The notes beneath the pieces were generated by a model, which was not told the origin of the DNA, did no database searches, and saw nothing but the letters and a program-made list of their open reading frames with translations. A stretch of 64,000 nucleotides of DNA from CAVTYH01 sp963738835 (GTDB taxonomy: Bacteria; Planctomycetota; Planctomycetia; Pirellulales; JADZDJ01), in the NCBI GenBank assembly GCA_963738835.1, contig CAVTYH010000004.1:62001-126000 (forward strand), read 5' to 3'. Below are positions 62,622 through 64,000 of this stretch, in pieces (position 1 is the first letter of the stretch; each line of letters opens with the position of its first letter). A program made the translations under genes and the position numbers.

Positions 62622-63569
62622 ATGCAAATTGTGAACCATTGGACGACCGATGCGCTCGATCGACTGACTCACGGCCCGTGCGGTTATCATTCGGGCGAAG
62701 TGTCAGCCGCTGAGGCCACGGCACTTGCCGCAATTGCACTTTTGGGCGTAGATCGTGCCGAATCTGCACAATCGAATTTGACATGGATCGCCAAAACACA
62801 ATCTTCCGGCGGCAGTGTGGCGCCGTTCGCTGATTTGAAACAGCCGGGCTGGCCGACAGCTTGGGCGATAATCGCTGCCACGGTTGCCTCGCAACAAAAG
62901 CGGGCCGAGACCAAAACGCAAATTGATTCGTCCGAAGAATCGTACGCCTTCGACATTGCCCGCGCTCAAGAGTGGTTGCTGGCAGCCGAGGGCAAAAAGT
63001 TGGAGCCGTCGCCCGAGTTTGGGCACGATCCGCAATTGGTCGGCTGGCCGTGGGTAGTCAGCACGCATTCGTGGCAGGAACCAACCGCGGTTTCGGTGCT
63101 CGCACTCAAAGCCGTGGGGCTGAAACAGCATCCGCGAACTCGCGAGGGTGTGAAACTTCTCATCAACCGTTTGCTGATCGTCGGCGGCTGCAATTACGGC
63201 AACACCGTGGTCTTTGGCCAACGACTGCGTCCGCATGTTGAACCAACTGGAATCACCATGTTGGCGTTAGCAGGTGAAACGATCGACGACCCTCGAATTG
63301 AGCGATCGTTGCAATACCTCGCTGAAGCATTATCGGCGGACACGACGCCGATTTCCCTGAGCTACGGTTTGCTGGGATTGGCGGCCCACGATCGAATTCC
63401 TGCTGAAGCCGCCAATTGGTTGGAAAACGCCTATCGCCGCACCATCCAGCGCGATGCCGCACCGCTAACTCTCGCGCTTTTGGTGCTGGCCGCTCAAGGC
63501 GCGGAATGCCCGCTTGTCAAGATTACGCAAGCCGCTACGGCACAGCCAAAGGGCGCGCAAAGCACATGA
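62622..63569 (+). CDS. Terpene-cyclase/prenyltransferase-like alpha-toroid protein
   Basis: This 315-residue protein appears to adopt an alpha/alpha-toroid fold as in squalene-hopene cyclases and protein prenyltransferases. Repeated helix pairs with the pattern LxWIxxxQxxxGSVAPF and WPTAWAII, then WVVSTHSWQEPTAVSVLALKA and GQRLRPHVEPTGITMLALAG support this. I do not see the cyclase acid motif DxDD or the QW repeats in full, so it may be catalytically different. Its stop overlaps the start of the next gene (ATGA), which implies translational coupling. Confidence 0.65.
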   Translation: MQIVNHWTTDALDRLTHGPCGYHSGEVSAAEATALAAIALLGVDRAESAQSNLTWIAKTQSSGGSVAPFADLKQPGWPTAWAIIAATVASQQKRAETKTQIDSSEESYAFDIARAQEWLLAAEGKKLEPSPEFGHDPQLVGWPWVVSTHSWQEPTAVSVLALKAVGLKQHPRTREGVKLLINRLLIVGGCNYGNTVVFGQRLRPHVEPTGITMLALAGETIDDPRIERSLQYLAEALSADTTPISLSYGLLGLAAHDRIPAEAANWLENAYRRTIQRDAAPLTLALLVLAAQGAECPLVKITQAATAQPKGAQST

Positions 63570-64000
63570 CAGAACACCAAAATTTGCCGACCGATGGACC
63601 GCTGCAATCCGGCAGTCTTGGCCCCGCTGCATCAACGCCGTGCAAATTCGGCCGCCGCAAGCTGCTGATCGCCACAGGCGCTGTCGCCGCCGGCGCGATT
63701 GGATACCCGCTCGTTAAACGTGCCTTCGCCGCGCAGCAGCCGGTGTTTATTGCGAAGAATCAGCGATACGACGGACCGCTGCGGCAAACGATCGCCGATG
63801 GCTTGCTGGCCACGGGTGTTGATCCAACTCAGTTGCGCGGTAAGCGCGTGCTGCTTAAGCCGAACCTTGTTGAGCCGACTAAACTTGCTCCGCACTTGAC
63901 AACAAATCCCGCGATGGTCGTCGCAGCTGCCGAAGTTTTTCGCAATTGGGGCGCCGATGTCGTCGTCGGCGAGGCCCCGGGCCACGTTCGCGATACCGAG
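63566..64000 (+). CDS. DUF362-family protein, N-terminal part
   Basis: The gene is cut by the right edge at 145 codons. The start ATG 63566 overlaps the previous stop. The N-terminus has a twin-arginine-like signal (KFGRRKLLIATGAVAAGAIGYPL), then a DUF362 motif: a Lys/Asp-rich lead, VLLKPNLVEP and GADVVVGEAPG. DUF362 proteins are poorly characterised and often associate with iron-sulfur domains; here this part is missing. The Tat-type signal suggests export with a cofactor. Confidence 0.75.
   Translation, partial: MTEHQNLPTDGPLQSGSLGPAASTPCKFGRRKLLIATGAVAAGAIGYPLVKRAFAAQQPVFIAKNQRYDGPLRQTIADGLLATGVDPTQLRGKRVLLKPNLVEPTKLAPHLTTNPAMVVAAAEVFRNWGADVVVGEAPGHVRDTE

Noticed and set aside
1..64000. 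tRNA, rRNA, tmRNA, RNase P RNA, SRP RNA or CRISPR arrays
   Set aside because: I looked for their typical conserved motifs (for example the T-loop GGTTCGAATC and the tmRNA ends) and found none.

Overview
The window looks like a chromosome segment of a member of the Planctomycetota, probably close to the Pirellulales. The clues are a very long PVC-type protein with HEAT repeats and a CxxCH heme site (14963-18523), an EF-G of the spirochaete/planctomycete/mitochondrial type (HIDSGKTT P-loop), membrane proteins opening with the FSLRTL/FSLRWL motif, a Bacillus-type b558 succinate dehydrogenase, PEP-CTERM proteins, and many palindromic repeats between genes. Taxonomy is inferred from gene content only. 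There are no rRNA or tRNA genes, no CRISPR array and no intact mobile element.

Layout. 1-1330: a PAS sensor protein cut by the left edge, and a CheY-like receiver. 1794-5721: sdhCAB, followed by a VOC-family remnant. 5966-9225: a secreted C-type-lectin PEP-CTERM protein, a DinB-like protein, a creatininase-family amidohydrolase and a low-complexity secreted protein. 9476-18523: fusA, a membrane protein, DoxX, a SulP transporter and the giant PVC protein. 18944-28447: a monooxygenase-fold protein, a GH32 fructan hydrolase, a dead IS30 copy, a sialidase-like protein, a PAP2 lipoprotein and two tandem outer-membrane paralogues. 28535-38036: sucC-x-sucD, scpA, rnpA, a J-domain chaperone, a CehA-like secreted protein and ppk1. 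38331-49723: an alpha/beta hydrolase, queD, fliG, a second PEP-CTERM protein, mutS and pheT. 49760-62224: a complete Tad (Flp pilus) locus transcribed leftward, with a cyclic-di-GMP-I riboswitch ahead of the pilin gene. 62622-64000: a terpene-cyclase-like toroid protein overlapping a DUF362 gene cut by the right edge.

The most interesting points are: (1) a GEMM-I (c-di-GMP-I) riboswitch on the minus strand at about 62138-62224, upstream of the whole Tad locus; (2) dispersed palindromic repeats that also sit in frame inside protein genes (CehA-like protein, mutS, probably pheT, scpA and rnpA), so that repeat DNA is translated; (3) small genes not recognised as any known family, including a 36-residue membrane peptide in the Tad locus, a 43-residue membrane protein before scpA and an AT-richer 120-residue protein between sucC and sucD; and (4) a small ORF resembling the FliF C-terminal tail directly before an orphan fliG.

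A caution applies throughout. About fifteen genes, some of them essential (fusA, rnpA, sdhA, cpaF neighbours), are broken by single-base frameshifts at which the family sequence simply continues in another frame. Uncorrected sequencing errors are the likeliest cause, so these are annotated as whole genes with the break positions stated.
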